Shown here: in pieces, positions 44,307 through 53,710 of the stretch | Numbering within the stretch: the stretch's first letter is position 1 | Layout of the letters: each line of letters begins with the position of its first letter | Source: Massilia terrae | GTDB lineage: Bacteria > Pseudomonadota > Gammaproteobacteria > Burkholderiales > Burkholderiaceae_D | Direction: 5' to 3' | Assembly (NCBI RefSeq): GCF_024753145.1 | Contig: NZ_JANUGU010000002.1 | Coordinates: forward strand, 62,001 to 126,000 | Length of the DNA: 64,000 bases | The notes under the pieces: model-generated | Database searches by the model: none | What the model was told of the DNA's origin: nothing | The model's input: the letters and a program-made list of their open reading frames with translations, nothing else | Position numbers and translations under genes: made by a program

Positions 44307-44332
44307 AAAAAGCCGGGCGAACCCGGCTTTTT
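44307..44332 (-). terminator. Rho-independent terminator of the rpsF-rplI operon
   Basis: On the minus strand GCCGGG, TTCG loop, CCCGGC stem with AAAA before and TTTTTG after. It begins 23 bases beyond the rplI stop. Confidence 0.92.
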
Positions 44333-44354
44333 GCTTGAAGCGTGAAGCTAAGAC

Positions 44355-44807
44355 TTAGGCAGCTTCGCCCACCACCGAGATGGTGATCTCGGCGACGACG
44401 TCGGTGTGCAGGGCGACTGCAACCGGGTGCTCGCCGGTGGTCTTCAGCGGGCCGGTCGGCAGGCGCACGGCAGCTTTCTCGACCGGGAAACCTTGCTTGC
44501 TCAGGGCTTCGGCGATGTCGAAGTTGGTGACCGAACCGAACAGGCGGCCGTCCACGCCGGCTTTCTGGGCGATGGTGACGGTCATGCCGTTCAGCTTCTC
44601 GCCTTGTGCCTGGGCAGCTGCCAGCTTTTCAGCGGCGGCTTTTTCCAGTTCAGCGCGACGGGTTTCGAACTCGGCCACTGCGGACTCGGTCGCGCGGCGT
44701 GCCATCTTTTGCGGGATCAGGAAGTTACGTGCGTAACCGTCCTTGACCTTGACCACGTCGCCCAGGTTGCCGACGTTAACAACTTTTTCCAACAGAATGA
44801 CTTGCAT
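44355..44807 (-). CDS. rplI: 50S ribosomal protein L9
   Basis: 150-residue ribosomal protein binding 23S rRNA. The N-terminal domain [20 protein letters not shown] and [16 protein letters not shown] is the L9 signature, followed by the long connecting helix ([20 protein letters not shown]) and the C-terminal domain. Length is standard. Last gene of the ribosomal operon, 33 bases after rpsR. Confidence 0.98.
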   Translation of the reverse strand: MQVILLEKVVNVGNLGDVVKVKDGYARNFLIPQKMARRATESAVAEFETRRAELEKAAAEKLAAAQAQGEKLNGMTVTIAQKAGVDGRLFGSVTNFDIAEALSKQGFPVEKAAVRLPTGPLKTTGEHPVAVALHTDVVAEITISVVGEAA

Positions 44808-44840
44808 ATTTTTCTCCAGGATTATCTAGTCGACGACCGA

Positions 44841-45131
44841 TCAGGCGTGGTGCAGGTCGGTGTACGGCAGCAGGGCCAGGTAACGGGCGCGCTTGATCGC
44901 GGTGTCCACTTGGCGCTGGTAGTGCGCCTTGGTGCCGGTCAGGCGTGCCGGCATGATCTTGCCGTTTTCCTGGATGAAGTCCTTCAGGGTGTCGACATCC
45001 TTGTAATCCACTTGCTCAACGCCAGCGGCGGTGAAGCGGCAGAACTTCTTGCGCTTGAACAGCGGGTTCTGCTGTTTGCGCTTCATCTTTTCTTTAGCTT
45101 TGTTTTTGTCGAACTTTTTACCGAATGCCAT
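44841..45131 (-). CDS. rpsR: 30S ribosomal protein S18
   Basis: 96-residue basic protein of the small subunit platform, partner of S6. The core [20 protein letters not shown] and [25 protein letters not shown] region (shortened) is diagnostic. The N terminus carries a lysine-rich extension ([15 protein letters not shown]) common in betaproteobacteria. It lies between priB and rplI. Confidence 0.98.
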   Translation of the reverse strand: MAFGKKFDKNKAKEKMKRKQQNPLFKRKKFCRFTAAGVEQVDYKDVDTLKDFIQENGKIMPARLTGTKAHYQRQVDTAIKRARYLALLPYTDLHHA

Positions 45132-45163
45132 TTTGAGGCTCCTGTATCTAAAATGTGCCGGCC

Positions 45164-45457
45164 TTAGGCCGCTGCACTGAAATCAATGATGTGAAACACC
45201 AAGGCTTTGCTGTTGCGGTTCTTCCGCGCCAGGAATCCAGTGAATTGCAGCGATGCGCCCAGTTCCGCCCTGCTGAACCGGCCCGAGATCTCGCCCGCGG
45301 CCAGCGCGGGGACTTCGAACTCGACCTTCCTCATTCCGCCCGCTTCGGCCTGCTCCGATGCGTGCGCCAGGATGGCTGACACGATCGGCACGCCGGCCGG
45401 GGTGTAGCGCAGTATGTCGCGCTCGAGGATGGTGCCGGTGAGCTGTAACTGGTTCAC
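45164..45457 (-). CDS. priB: Primosomal replication protein N (PriB)
   Basis: 97-residue OB-fold single-stranded-DNA-binding protein of the PriA-PriB-DnaT restart pathway. It begins [20 protein letters not shown] and has [14 protein letters not shown] and [20 protein letters not shown], the PriB pattern. The position between rpsF and rpsR is conserved in beta- and gammaproteobacteria. Confidence 0.95.
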   Translation of the reverse strand: MNQLQLTGTILERDILRYTPAGVPIVSAILAHASEQAEAGGMRKVEFEVPALAAGEISGRFSRAELGASLQFTGFLARKNRNSKALVFHIIDFSAAA

Positions 45458-45484
45458 TGCCCTTCGTCGGTTTCCTTGACCGGA

Positions 45485-45871
45485 TTACTGCGCTGCGGCG
45501 GCCGGCGCGGCGGCAGCTTGCTCGCGGTGGCTCTTGGCGGCGTCTTCGCGCTGGACCGATTTCATCATCGGCGACGGTGCGGTTTCGGCCTTCTTCATTT
45601 GAACGGTCAGGTGACGCAGCACGGCATCATTGAACTTGAATGCGGTTTCCAGCTCGACCAGGGTGTCATTGTCGCACTCGATGTTCAGGCAGATGTAGTG
45701 TGCCTTCGGCAGCTTCTGGATCGGGTAGGCCATCTGGCGGCGGCCCCAGTCCTCGACGCGATGGATGTTACCGCCGCGGCTGGTCACCGTGGCCTTGTAA
45801 CGCTCGATCATCGCCGGAACTTGCTCGCTCTGGTCCGGGTGGACGATAAAAACGATTTCATAATGACGCAT
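45485..45871 (-). CDS. rpsF: 30S ribosomal protein S6
   Basis: 128-residue small-subunit protein. [20 protein letters not shown] and [20 protein letters not shown] are S6 hallmarks; the C-terminal tail is alanine-rich and variable. The ATG at 45871 has AAGGAGTG 5 bases upstream, which decides the start over an in-frame ATG at 45907. First gene of the operon, divergent from lexA across 223 bases. Confidence 0.97.
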   Translation of the reverse strand: MRHYEIVFIVHPDQSEQVPAMIERYKATVTSRGGNIHRVEDWGRRQMAYPIQKLPKAHYICLNIECDNDTLVELETAFKFNDAVLRHLTVQMKKAETAPSPMMKSVQREDAAKSHREQAAAAPAAAAQ

Positions 45872-46050
45872 GAAACACTCCTTATGGACGTTTAAACAAA
45901 AGCCCACCTCGGCGTCAGGACGAGTGTGGGAAGGGGTAAGCCGGCGATTATAGCCTGAAAACGCCGCCGAGGTCTACATCCGGTTTTCTGGGGCAGCCGA
46001 GCAAGAATATTTGAGGAATATTCCATTTTCCCCTTGCGAAAGCATGAATA

Positions 46051-46066
46051 CTGTATAAAAATCCAG
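46051..46066 (+). promoter_or_regulatory. LexA-binding SOS box upstream of lexA
   Basis: CTGTATAAAAATCCAG fits CTG-N10-CAG with an AT-rich centre, flanked by TA and TT as in the enterobacterial consensus. It ends 28 bases before the lexA start, the usual place for autoregulation. A single box is seen. Confidence 0.88.
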
Positions 46067-46094
46067 TTTGTTTATACAACCCGGCCGCACACCC

Positions 46095-46724
46095 ATGCTC
46101 AAGCTCACCGCAAGGCAAGAACAGATCCTGAACCTGATCCGCGAGGCGATCGAAAACACCGGCTTCCCGCCGACCCGCGCCGAGATCGCAGCCGAACTGG
46201 GCTTCAAGTCGGCCAACGCCGCCGAAGAGCACCTGCAGGCGCTGGCGCGCAAGGGCGCGATCGAGATTTCGCCCGGCACCTCGCGCGGCATCCGCCTGGT
46301 CGGCGTGCCGGAGTCAAGCCCGGTGCCGCCGGCGGTGATGATGATGTCGCTGCCGCTGGTCGGCCGCGTGGCTGCCGGTTCGCCGATCCTGGCGCAGGAG
46401 CACGTCGAAACCACCTACAGCGTCGACCCCGCCATGTTCTCGTCCAAGCCGGATTACCTGCTCAAGGTGCGCGGCTGGTCGATGCGCGATGCCGGCATCA
46501 ACGACGGCGACCTGCTGGCGGTGAAGAAGGTGGATGCGGCCAAGAACGGCCAGATCGTGGTCGCGCGCCTGGGCGACGACGTCACCGTCAAGCGCTACCG
46601 CAAGAGCGGCGAGCTGATCGAGCTGCTGCCGGAGAACCCGGACTTCAAGATCATCCGTGTCACGCCGGAAGACGGGTTCGCGCTGGAAGGACTGGCCGTG
46701 GGGCTGATGCGGACGTTTAACTAA
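46095..46724 (+). CDS. lexA: LexA repressor / SOS autoprotease
   Basis: 209-residue transcriptional repressor of the SOS regulon. The winged-helix N domain starts [19 protein letters not shown], with [20 protein letters not shown] as recognition region. The autocleavage site is A94-G95 in RVAAGSP; the catalytic dyad is S129 (GWSMRD) and K166 (VTVKRY). The ATG at 46095 matches the start of E. coli LexA; an upstream in-frame ATG at 46068 lies right after the SOS box and would add nine residues. Confidence 0.97.
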   Translation: MLKLTARQEQILNLIREAIENTGFPPTRAEIAAELGFKSANAAEEHLQALARKGAIEISPGTSRGIRLVGVPESSPVPPAVMMMSLPLVGRVAAGSPILAQEHVETTYSVDPAMFSSKPDYLLKVRGWSMRDAGINDGDLLAVKKVDAAKNGQIVVARLGDDVTVKRYRKSGELIELLPENPDFKIIRVTPEDGFALEGLAVGLMRTFN

Positions 46725-46731
46725 GAGATTT

Positions 46732-46859
46732 CGTCATTCCCGGCACTGCCGGAAATGACTTCCCGCGCACGCGGGAACCCCATTTTTGCAAGTACGCCAC
46801 TTAGTTAAGCGAAGTGGTCTGCGGGGGAAATGGGATTCCCGCCTTCGCGGGAATGGCGA
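46732..46859. repeat. Dispersed palindromic repeat, copy 7 (three hairpins)
   Basis: CGTCATTCCCGGCACTGCCGGAAATGA, then TTCCCGCGCACGCGGGAA, then after about 50 bases ATGGGATTCCCGCCTTCGCGGGAATGGCG (each quoted in short form of its arms). Between them CACTTAGTTAAGCGAAGTG forms another small hairpin. It lies in the 169-base gap after lexA, before the convergent Sel1-like gene. Confidence 0.75.
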
Positions 46860-46893
46860 TTCAAAGGGAAGCGGTCAAGCCGAAGGCGCGCGA

Positions 46894-47682
46894 TCAGTTC
46901 TTGCTCACGCCACCGTAATTATTCTTGCGCGCGTCGATATCGCGCTGGCGCTCTTCCGACGGCGCCTGCTTCACCAGCTTGTTGTGTTCGGTGACCCAGG
47001 CTTCGGTCGCATCGCGCCACGCGCCGAAGTCGGCCAGCACCAGCCGCGACGACACTTTCAGGTCTTCGGAGACATTGTCCTGCACCTGCTTCAGATGCGC
47101 GGCCGCAGCCTCGGTCTCCTGCTTGTTCATCAGCTTGGCGATATCGGCCGGAATCAGCTTGGTCAGTGGCGACACCTGGTTCAGGTGCTCGACCGCATGG
47201 TTGTAGCAATCCTGCCACTCCTTCATCTTGGCGCCGATGCGGTCGATCTCCACGTTCTCCTTCGACATCGAGGGGAAGCGCGGCTCCTTGCAGCGGTATT
47301 CGCCCGAGCGCAGCTCGGAACCGTCGTATTTGCTGACCCAGTAATCGATGTCGGCGCGCCGCACGCCACGCTGCTTGATCATCTCCAGCGAAGCGATCGC
47401 CACCTTGTTGCCCTTGGCCGCCGCCTTCTGGAACCAGGCCTGGGCCTTGGCCTCGTCGACCTCGCCGGCCTCGCCATACCAGTACAGCTCACCCAGGTGC
47501 TGCTGCGCCTCGACATTGCCGGCATTGGCCAGCTTGCTGTACTTGGCCAGCGCTTCCGGATAGGCCTTCTTGGCGAACAGGGCGTTGGCGTCGGCCAGCT
47601 CGTCGGCCAGGGCCGAACCGCACAACAGCAGGGACAGGCAGATCAGGACAGTCTTCTTCACGATGCTTACGGAAATGGTCAA
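46894..47682 (-). CDS. Secreted Sel1-like repeat protein, paralogue 1
   Basis: About 262 residues with a signal peptide (VKKTVLICLSLLLCGSALA). Mature residues begin DELADANALFAKKAYPEALA, a TPR/Sel1-type helical pair, followed by the Sel1 hallmark LGELYWYGEAG. A C-terminal domain shared with the next two genes has YRCKEPRF and WQDCYNH, giving two conserved cysteines. The start could be the ATG at 47682 or a GTG at 47661, which would place the signal peptide as in the paralogues; no clear ribosome site decides. Periplasmic location likely; function unknown. Confidence 0.75.
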   Translation of the reverse strand: MTISVSIVKKTVLICLSLLLCGSALADELADANALFAKKAYPEALAKYSKLANAGNVEAQQHLGELYWYGEAGEVDEAKAQAWFQKAAAKGNKVAIASLEMIKQRGVRRADIDYWVSKYDGSELRSGEYRCKEPRFPSMSKENVEIDRIGAKMKEWQDCYNHAVEHLNQVSPLTKLIPADIAKLMNKQETEAAAAHLKQVQDNVSEDLKVSSRLVLADFGAWRDATEAWVTEHNKLVKQAPSEERQRDIDARKNNYGGVSKN

Positions 47683-47744
47683 CGATCTGGCGATGATAAC
47701 CGGATTGCCGCGCCAAGCTCAACCGACAGCCCGCCGCGGGCATG

Positions 47745-47779
47745 CAAAAAAAAGAAAAGCCGCCCGGTAAAGGCGGCCT
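47745..47779 (-). terminator. Rho-independent terminator between Sel1-like paralogues 2 and 1
   Basis: On the minus strand GCCGCC, a short loop and GGCGGC are followed by TTTTCTTTTTTTT. It lies 18 bases beyond the stop of paralogue 2, so paralogue 1 is probably transcribed separately. Confidence 0.85.
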
Positions 47780-47797
47780 TCGTCAATACCCGGGGCC

Positions 47798-48577
47798 TCA
47801 CTTGCCGCCGGGCGCCATCTTGATCGTCGGCGCCACCACCTGGCGGCTATAGTTCTGCTGCATGATCTCCTCGTCGCGCACAACGCGTTCCGCCTCGATG
47901 TTCTTCTGGCGCATGTACGTCATGGTCTCGTTATGCCAGCTGTCGTAGGCCGCCAGCGTCTTGTCGGCGCCAGCCTTGGAACTGGCGGCAACCCGGCTGT
48001 AGACCTGGTCCAGGTGCGTACGCGCCTGGTTCATCTCCTGGTCCGTCATCAGGTCCGCGATTTCGACAGGAATGCGCTTCCCGGCCGGCATGGCGTCGTC
48101 CAGGTTGCGGACGAAACCGTTGTAGCAGTTCCTCCACTCGCTCATCGCCTTGCTGTTGGCCAGCACCTCGCCACGCGTGATCGATTTCGCAGGGAACTCC
48201 GGCGCCTTGCAGGCATACTGGCCGGCGGTCAGGTCGCTGCCATCGTACTTCGTGGTCCAGTACTCGATGTCGGACAGGTGCTTGCCGCGCGCGGCGGTCA
48301 TGCCCAGCGCGACCTTCGCGTCCGCGTTGCCGCTCGCCGCGGCCTTGGCGAACAGCGCGTCGCCGCGGGCGCGGTCGACCGGCACGCCTTCGCCGTACCA
48401 GTAGACCTGGCCCAGCCGCAGCTGGGCATTGGTGTTGCCACCATCAGACAATTTGGTGAGCAGCGCTATCCCTTGCGCGTACGATTTGGCGTCGATCAGT
48501 TTATTTGCATCTTCAAGCTCATCTGCGGCGGCCGCCGTGCACACGGCCAACAGCAGACAGCAAACGAAATGGCGCAT
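47798..48577 (-). CDS. Secreted Sel1-like repeat protein, paralogue 2
   Basis: 259 residues with a signal peptide (MRHFVCCLLLAVCTAAAA). It has the same plan as its neighbours: DELEDANKLIDAKSYAQGIA, then the Sel1 motif LGQVYWYGEGVPVDRARGDA, an EYWTTKYDGSDLTAGQYACK segment and WRNCYNGFV. The region after residue 110 matches no family I recognise. It lies 23 bases downstream of paralogue 3 (same operon) and ends at a terminator. Confidence 0.78.
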   Translation of the reverse strand: MRHFVCCLLLAVCTAAAADELEDANKLIDAKSYAQGIALLTKLSDGGNTNAQLRLGQVYWYGEGVPVDRARGDALFAKAAASGNADAKVALGMTAARGKHLSDIEYWTTKYDGSDLTAGQYACKAPEFPAKSITRGEVLANSKAMSEWRNCYNGFVRNLDDAMPAGKRIPVEIADLMTDQEMNQARTHLDQVYSRVAASSKAGADKTLAAYDSWHNETMTYMRQKNIEAERVVRDEEIMQQNYSRQVVAPTIKMAPGGK

Positions 48578-48600
48578 GAGTCCCCCTCCGGTGTGTTCGT

Positions 48601-49389
48601 TTATTTGCGCATCGACGCCGGCAGGATCGAGTACAGGCCCTTCTGCTCGCCGTAGATCCGCTGTTCGGTTTCAATTTGCTGCTTGGACGCCTTCTGGCTC
48701 GCCGCGACCTTGTCGTTATGTTCCTTGGCGTAGGCGGCGGTCGCCTTTTCCCAGCTGTCGTAGCGGGCGATGACGGTCTTGGCGCTGGCGCCGGCCTTGC
48801 TGGCGGCGGCTCCGGTGGACTTGGCGATGTGGGCCATCGCATCGTCCTGCTCGGCCTCGCTCATCAGCGCGAACAGGTCGGCGGGAATGCGCTTGGCGGG
48901 AGCGAGCGGCCCTTGCAGGTCGGCCACGAAGCCGTTGTAGCAGGCCGACCAGGCCTTGTAGCCCTCGGTGGTGGCCTTGATCTCGGCATTGGTCTTGGAC
49001 AGCTCGCCGATCGCAGGCTCGGCGCAGGCGTATTTCCCGGAGGTCAGGTCGGCGCCGTCGTAGGCGGCCCACTTGCCGATCTCGGCGGCGTGCGCCTCGC
49101 GCCGGCTGGACAGGCTCAGCGCATCCTTCGCTTCGGCGTTGCCGGCGGCGGCGGCCTCGGCGAACAGCTTGTCGGCCTTGGCGCGGTCCGCCGGCAGGCC
49201 TTTGCCATACCAATACATCTGGCCCAGGCGCAACTTGGCCTCCGGATTGCCGGTATTGGCCAGCATCTGGAACACAGGGAAGGCTTCGCCGTAGGAACCC
49301 TTGGCGAGCAGCTGGTTGGCTTCGGACAGCACGTCGGCGGCGGCGCTGCCGCTGACGGTCAAGAACAATACGAAGAGAAATCGTTTCAT
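48601..49389 (-). CDS. Secreted Sel1-like repeat protein, paralogue 3
   Basis: 262 residues with a signal peptide (MKRFLFVLFLTVSGSAAA). Mature protein: DVLSEANQLLAKGSYGEAFP, Sel1 motif LGQMYWYGKGLPADRAKADK, then YDGADLTSGKYACAEP and WSACYNGFVADLQ. It is the first gene of the tandem set and lies 63 bases from the convergent-side PLP enzyme stop. Conserved cysteines suggest one disulfide in the periplasm (inference). Confidence 0.78.
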   Translation of the reverse strand: MKRFLFVLFLTVSGSAAADVLSEANQLLAKGSYGEAFPVFQMLANTGNPEAKLRLGQMYWYGKGLPADRAKADKLFAEAAAAGNAEAKDALSLSSRREAHAAEIGKWAAYDGADLTSGKYACAEPAIGELSKTNAEIKATTEGYKAWSACYNGFVADLQGPLAPAKRIPADLFALMSEAEQDDAMAHIAKSTGAAASKAGASAKTVIARYDSWEKATAAYAKEHNDKVAASQKASKQQIETEQRIYGEQKGLYSILPASMRK

Positions 49390-49452
49390 GATGCCCCCGG
49401 AAAGTTAAACCGGAGACATCATTACATGGAAACGAGTGTTACTCAATAGTCA

Positions 49453-50706
49453 CTACAATTTGCTGACAAAATTTAGCGCATCCCCAAAGTCGGCCAGCAA
49501 ATCTTCGGTATCCTCGATGCCCACCGAGACCCGGACCAGCGATTCGGCGATGCCCATGCTGGCGCGGCGCTCGGGGCCCATCTCGAAGAAGATGGTGTGC
49601 GCGACCGGAATCACCAGGGTGCGCGTGTCGCCCAGGTTGGAGGCCGGGATGGCCAGCTTGAGCTCATTGAGGTAGTCGAAGCAGTCGATGCCGTCCTTCA
49701 GTTCGAAACTGAACAGCGAGCCCGGCGCGCGGAACAGTTCTGTGGCCAAGGCGTGCTGCGGGTGCGACACCAGACCCGGGTAATGGACCTTGGCCACGCG
49801 CGGATCGGCCTCCAGCATGCTGGCCAGCGCCAGCGCGTTGGCGCAGGTACGCTCCATGCGCAGCGCCAGCGTCTCGGCGCCGACCGCGATGTGGTGCGCC
49901 GCTTCCGGGCCGAGCGTGGCGCCGAAATCGCGCAGCGCCTTGGCACGCACCTGGGCCATGCCCTGCGCGCTTGGTGCCAGCTTGCGGAAGTTCGGAGCGA
50001 TGTTCGGATAGGCCGCCCAGTCGAACAGGCCGGTGTCGGTCAGCGCGCCGCCCAGCGCGATGCCGTGGCCGCCGATCGATTTGGTCAGCGCATTGACCAC
50101 CAAGCCGGCGCCGACCTTCTTCGGACGGAACAGGTAAGGCGTGGTCATCGTGTTATCGACCACGTACAGGATCCCGTGCTTGCGGCACAAGTCGCCGATG
50201 CGCGCCAGGTCGGCGACCTGGGTACGCGGATTGGCGATGGTCTCGACGAACACCATGCGGGTGTTGGGCTTGAGCGCTTGCTCGACATTGGCGACGTCGG
50301 TGGCGTCCACAAAAGCCACGTCCACGCCCTGCCCCGCCGTCGTGTTCCACAGGCTGTTGGTGTTCCCGAACAGGAAGGACGAGGACACCACGTGGTCGCC
50401 GGCCTTGAGCAGCGCCTGGAACAGCGCGCCGATCGCGCCCATGCCGGTGGCGAAGCAGATCGTCGCCACGCCGTCTTCCATCTTGCTAACCTTGTCCTCG
50501 AGCGCGGACACGGTCGGATTGCCCTGGCGGCCGTAGCGGAAGCCGGGCTCCTTGCCCTGGAAGACCGAGGCCAGCTGGCGCGCATCCTCGTAGCCGAAGG
50601 TGACCGAGGTGTGCACCGGCTTGTGCAGCGAACCATGCTCGATCGGCTTGCGGCGGTCGTTGTGCAGGACCGTCGTGGTGAAACCGTAGTTCTTGTTATC
50701 GCTCAT
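49453..50706 (-). CDS. Cys/Met-metabolism PLP enzyme (cystathionine gamma-synthase / O-succinylhomoserine sulfhydrylase-like)
   Basis: 417-residue fold-type I PLP enzyme of the Cys/Met metabolism family. The pocket residues are visible: YGRQGNPTVSALE, SSSFLFGNTNSLW, ETIANPRTQVADL, D184 in YVVDNTMTTP, and PLP lysine K209 in NALTKSIGGHG. In pseudomonads metZ follows purF, and this gene follows purF by 5 bases, so a role in homocysteine synthesis is likely. The sequence is not close enough by eye to choose between MetZ, MetB or a lyase. The ATG at 50706 is used; a longer frame overlaps purF. Confidence 0.85.
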   Translation of the reverse strand: MSDNKNYGFTTTVLHNDRRKPIEHGSLHKPVHTSVTFGYEDARQLASVFQGKEPGFRYGRQGNPTVSALEDKVSKMEDGVATICFATGMGAIGALFQALLKAGDHVVSSSFLFGNTNSLWNTTAGQGVDVAFVDATDVANVEQALKPNTRMVFVETIANPRTQVADLARIGDLCRKHGILYVVDNTMTTPYLFRPKKVGAGLVVNALTKSIGGHGIALGGALTDTGLFDWAAYPNIAPNFRKLAPSAQGMAQVRAKALRDFGATLGPEAAHHIAVGAETLALRMERTCANALALASMLEADPRVAKVHYPGLVSHPQHALATELFRAPGSLFSFELKDGIDCFDYLNELKLAIPASNLGDTRTLVIPVAHTIFFEMGPERRASMGIAESLVRVSVGIEDTEDLLADFGDALNFVSKL

Positions 50707-50711
50707 GATGC

Positions 50712-52235
50712 TTACTCGGCTGCCACCGGCGGGTTCAGGTTGAGCTGGGTGCGCACCGCGTCCTCGGCCGGGGCGGCCTTCGGGTTGTGGCGTGCGGTCT
50801 CGAGCTGGTCGAGGTAGGCCGGGGTGACGTCGCCGGTGATGTAGACGCCGTCGAAGCACGAGGCCTCGAAGCTTTGCAGCGCCGGGTTGACGTCCGAGAT
50901 CGAGCGCTTGAGCGCGTCCAGGTCCTGGTACACCAGGTGGTCGGCGGTGATCTCCTTGCACACTTCATCCACCGTGCGGCCGTAGGCGATCAGCTCGTCG
51001 CGGGTCGGCATGTCGATGCCGTACACGTTGGGGAACACCACCGGCGGCGCGGCCGAGGCGAAGAACACCTTGCGCGCGCCGGCTTCGCGCGCCATCTGCA
51101 CGATCTCGCGGCTGGTGGTGCCGCGCACGATCGAGTCGTCCACCAGCAGCACGTTCTTGTCCTTGAATTCGGACGGGATCGCGTTCAGCTTCTGGCGCAC
51201 CGACTTCTTGCGCATGCCCTGGCCCGGCATGATGAAGGTGCGGCCGATGTAGCGGTTCTTGATGAACCCTTCGCGGTACTCGACGCCGAGCTTGAGCGCG
51301 AGCTGGATCGCGGCCGGGCGCGAGGAATCCGGGATCGGCATCACGACGTCGATCTGCTCGAGCGGGATCTCCTTGCGGATCTTGTCGGCCAGGTATTCGC
51401 CCATGCGCAGGCGGGTCGCGTAGACCGAGGCGCCGTCAATCACCGAGTCCGGGCGCGCCAGGTACACGTATTCGAACACGCAGGGATTCAGCGAGGGGTT
51501 GTCGGCGCACTGGCGCTCGTGCAGCTTGCCTTCGGTGTCGATGAAGATCGCTTCGCCCGGCGCGATGTCGCGCACGAAGCGGAATCCCAGGCCCTCCAGT
51601 GCCACGGATTCGCTGGCCACCAGGTATTCGGTGCCGCCTTCCGATTCCGAAATGCCCAGGCACAGCGGGCGGATGCCGTAAGGGTCGCGGAAGGCCAGCA
51701 GGCCGTGACCGGCGATCTGGGCCACCACCGCGTAGGCGCCGCGGGCGCGGCGGTGCACCATCGCGACCGCCTTGAACACGGCGTCCACGTCGAGCGTGTG
51801 GCCGAAGGCTGCTTCCTGCAGCTCGTGCGCCAGCACGTTGAGCAGCACTTCGGAGTCGGAATTGGTGTTGATGTGGCGGCGGTCCTTGCGGAACATCTCT
51901 TCCTTCAGTTCCGCCTGGTTGGTCAGGTTGCCGTTGTGCGCCAGCGTGATGCCGAACGGCGCGTTGACGTAGAACGGCTGGGCTTCTTCCTCGCTGGACG
52001 AACCGGCGGTCGGATAACGGCAGTGCCCGATGCCCGAATTGCCTTGCAGGGAACGCATATTACGGGTGCGGAACACGTCGCGCACCAGGCCGTTGGCCTT
52101 GTACATGGAGAAAGTATTGCTCTGGTCCGTTGCGATGCCGGCGGCATCCTGGCCGCGGTGCTGCAACAGCAGCAATGCGTCATATAACAACTGGTTGACG
52201 GGGGAATGCGAAACGACGCCGACAATGCCACACAT
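50712..52235 (-). CDS. purF: Amidophosphoribosyltransferase
   Basis: 507-residue enzyme for the first committed step of purine synthesis (PRPP plus glutamine to phosphoribosylamine). The glutaminase nucleophile is C2 ([20 protein letters not shown]), with [11 protein letters not shown] and [12 protein letters not shown]. The PRTase motif is [20 protein letters not shown]. There is no propeptide. It lies 29 bases downstream of cvpA, the common cvpA-purF pair. Confidence 0.98.
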   Translation of the reverse strand: MCGIVGVVSHSPVNQLLYDALLLLQHRGQDAAGIATDQSNTFSMYKANGLVRDVFRTRNMRSLQGNSGIGHCRYPTAGSSSEEEAQPFYVNAPFGITLAHNGNLTNQAELKEEMFRKDRRHINTNSDSEVLLNVLAHELQEAAFGHTLDVDAVFKAVAMVHRRARGAYAVVAQIAGHGLLAFRDPYGIRPLCLGISESEGGTEYLVASESVALEGLGFRFVRDIAPGEAIFIDTEGKLHERQCADNPSLNPCVFEYVYLARPDSVIDGASVYATRLRMGEYLADKIRKEIPLEQIDVVMPIPDSSRPAAIQLALKLGVEYREGFIKNRYIGRTFIMPGQGMRKKSVRQKLNAIPSEFKDKNVLLVDDSIVRGTTSREIVQMAREAGARKVFFASAAPPVVFPNVYGIDMPTRDELIAYGRTVDEVCKEITADHLVYQDLDALKRSISDVNPALQSFEASCFDGVYITGDVTPAYLDQLETARHNPKAAPAEDAVRTQLNLNPPVAAE

Positions 52236-52264
52236 GGTGCGCTCCTAAAAACGAAGGCTGATTT

Positions 52265-52753
52265 TCAAAACTGTACATGCTGCGCGAGGGCAGCAGGAAG
52301 GAAAGGCTTGACGGTGCGCGCCCCGGTTTCCGCCATCGGCGAAAGCAGCGCGTTCTTCCAGAAAGCCTGTTGCGGAATGGAAGTCATCCCACACAATATG
52401 ACGCCGGCCAGCACGATTACAATACCGCGCGCCAGGCCGAACAGGCCGCCGAGGCCGCGGTCGGCCAGCGACAGGCCGCTCGCCGTGACCAGCGCGCCGA
52501 TCGCCAGCGCCAGCAGGCCCATCAAGATTCGTACGCCGATGAACAGCGCGATGAAGGCCACGATCAGGCGCGCCACCGCGCCCGGTATCATGTCCGGCAA
52601 CATCGGCGCCAGCTTGGCGCCATAGGCATTGGCGACCACGAAGGCGACGATCCAGCCCAGCAGGGACAATATCTCTTTCACAAGGCCGCGCAGGGTGCTG
52701 ATGATCACGGACGACACCAGCACGAACAACACCACATAGTCGAAAATCGTCAC
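52265..52753 (-). CDS. cvpA: CvpA family inner-membrane protein
   Basis: 162-residue protein with four hydrophobic helices. It starts MTIFDYVVLFVLVSSVIIST and has RGLVKEILSLLGWIVAFVVA, ADRGLGGLFGLARGIVIVLA, the CvpA core. CvpA was named for colicin V production and is linked to envelope homeostasis; the mechanism is unknown. It lies between the SPOR gene (18 bases) and purF. Confidence 0.92.
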   Translation of the reverse strand: MTIFDYVVLFVLVSSVIISTLRGLVKEILSLLGWIVAFVVANAYGAKLAPMLPDMIPGAVARLIVAFIALFIGVRILMGLLALAIGALVTASGLSLADRGLGGLFGLARGIVIVLAGVILCGMTSIPQQAFWKNALLSPMAETGARTVKPFLPAALAQHVQF

Positions 52754-52771
52754 GCCGTGCCAATCAGTACA

Positions 52772-53698
52772 TCACGCCGGCTGCAGCTTGCCGGACAGGC
52801 CGAGCTTGGACAGCTGTGCGCGCACCTTCTCCGCTTCGTCGCGGCTGTAAGGGCCGACCTTCACGCGGATCAGGTTCTGGTATTTTTCGGTGAACGAGCG
52901 GATTCCTGCCTCGCGCAGCTTGGCCTGCAGCTCGGCCACTTTTTCGGGCGTGCCCAGCGCGGCGACCTGCAGCACCACCTTGTCGCCGGCGGCCTCGTGC
53001 GGCTTGGCGGCTTCCTTGCCTTCCAGGATGGCCATGGCGCGCGCCGCATCCTCGACGTGGGGCTTTTCTTCCTTCTTCGGCGCCGCTTTCGGCTCGGGCT
53101 TCGGCTTGTCCTTGTGCTCGGGCTTGGGCGCTTCGACGCGGGCCAGCTCGGCCTTGTGTTCGACCGGCTTGGGCGGCTCGATCTTCTCGGGCGCGGCCTG
53201 CACCGCGACCACCTTGCGCGCGCTGTCGGCGGGGCTCGGTGCGGCCGGTCTGGCGGGCGGCGGCGCGATGATTTCCTCGCCCTTGTCGACGCTCTGGCTG
53301 GCGGCGACGCTGGCGGGCGCGGCGGCGGGGGCCGCGGCCGGCACGGATTCAGGGGCGGATCCCGGCGCCGCCGGCATCGGCAGCGGGCCGGCCTTGTCCT
53401 TGGCGGGAATCTGGATGTCGACGTCGCCGGCCAGCGGCTTGGGCTCGGAATCGAGCAGCATCGGCAGGCCGATCGCGGCGGCCAGCGCCAGCGCGACCGC
53501 GCCTACCAGGCGGCGCCGGGCGCGCTTCTTCTCGGGAAGCATGGGATCGTCGGGACGGCGCGCACCGCCACCGCCCGCATGTGAGGCACGCTTGGCGCGC
53601 GCGCGTTCGGCGAACTCGTCGTCCGGGCGGGAAAAACGGCCACTAACGTTGGCGCTGCTGTCTTGCTTGTTTTTACTGAGGAACGAGAACAAGCCCAT
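52772..53698 (-). CDS. SPOR-domain cell-division-associated membrane protein (DedD-like)
   Basis: 308-residue bitopic protein. A cytoplasmic charged N terminus is followed by one helix (RLVGAVALALAAAIGLPMLL, about 85-105), a long alanine/proline/lysine-rich periplasmic linker, and a C-terminal SPOR domain (about 230-305; VVLQVAALGTPEKVAELQAK, IRVKVGPYSRDEAEKVRAQL). SPOR domains bind denuded septal peptidoglycan. The position between folC and cvpA corresponds to dedD in gammaproteobacteria. Confidence 0.9.
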   Translation of the reverse strand: MGLFSFLSKNKQDSSANVSGRFSRPDDEFAERARAKRASHAGGGGARRPDDPMLPEKKRARRRLVGAVALALAAAIGLPMLLDSEPKPLAGDVDIQIPAKDKAGPLPMPAAPGSAPESVPAAAPAAAPASVAASQSVDKGEEIIAPPPARPAAPSPADSARKVVAVQAAPEKIEPPKPVEHKAELARVEAPKPEHKDKPKPEPKAAPKKEEKPHVEDAARAMAILEGKEAAKPHEAAGDKVVLQVAALGTPEKVAELQAKLREAGIRSFTEKYQNLIRVKVGPYSRDEAEKVRAQLSKLGLSGKLQPA

Positions 53699-53710
53699 GC
53701 GAGTGTTGTG

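Larger units (their letters stand above)
44006..44354. other. Gene-free interval between rplI and dnaB
   Basis: 349 bases. From the rplI side it contains the rplI terminator (44307-44332), a palindromic repeat cluster (44161-44268), a short hairpin GTTTAGCGCATCGCTAAAC (44124-44142), and an AT-rich stretch with TTTTTTTCAGCAATAAAATTGC near 44054-44075 that probably includes the dnaB promoter. No open frame with family resemblance was seen. Confidence 0.7.

Noticed and set aside
50707-50961. Longer N terminus of the Cys/Met PLP enzyme
   Set aside because: It would overlap the conserved purF C terminus and shows no family similarity; the ATG at 50706 starts the recognisable protein.
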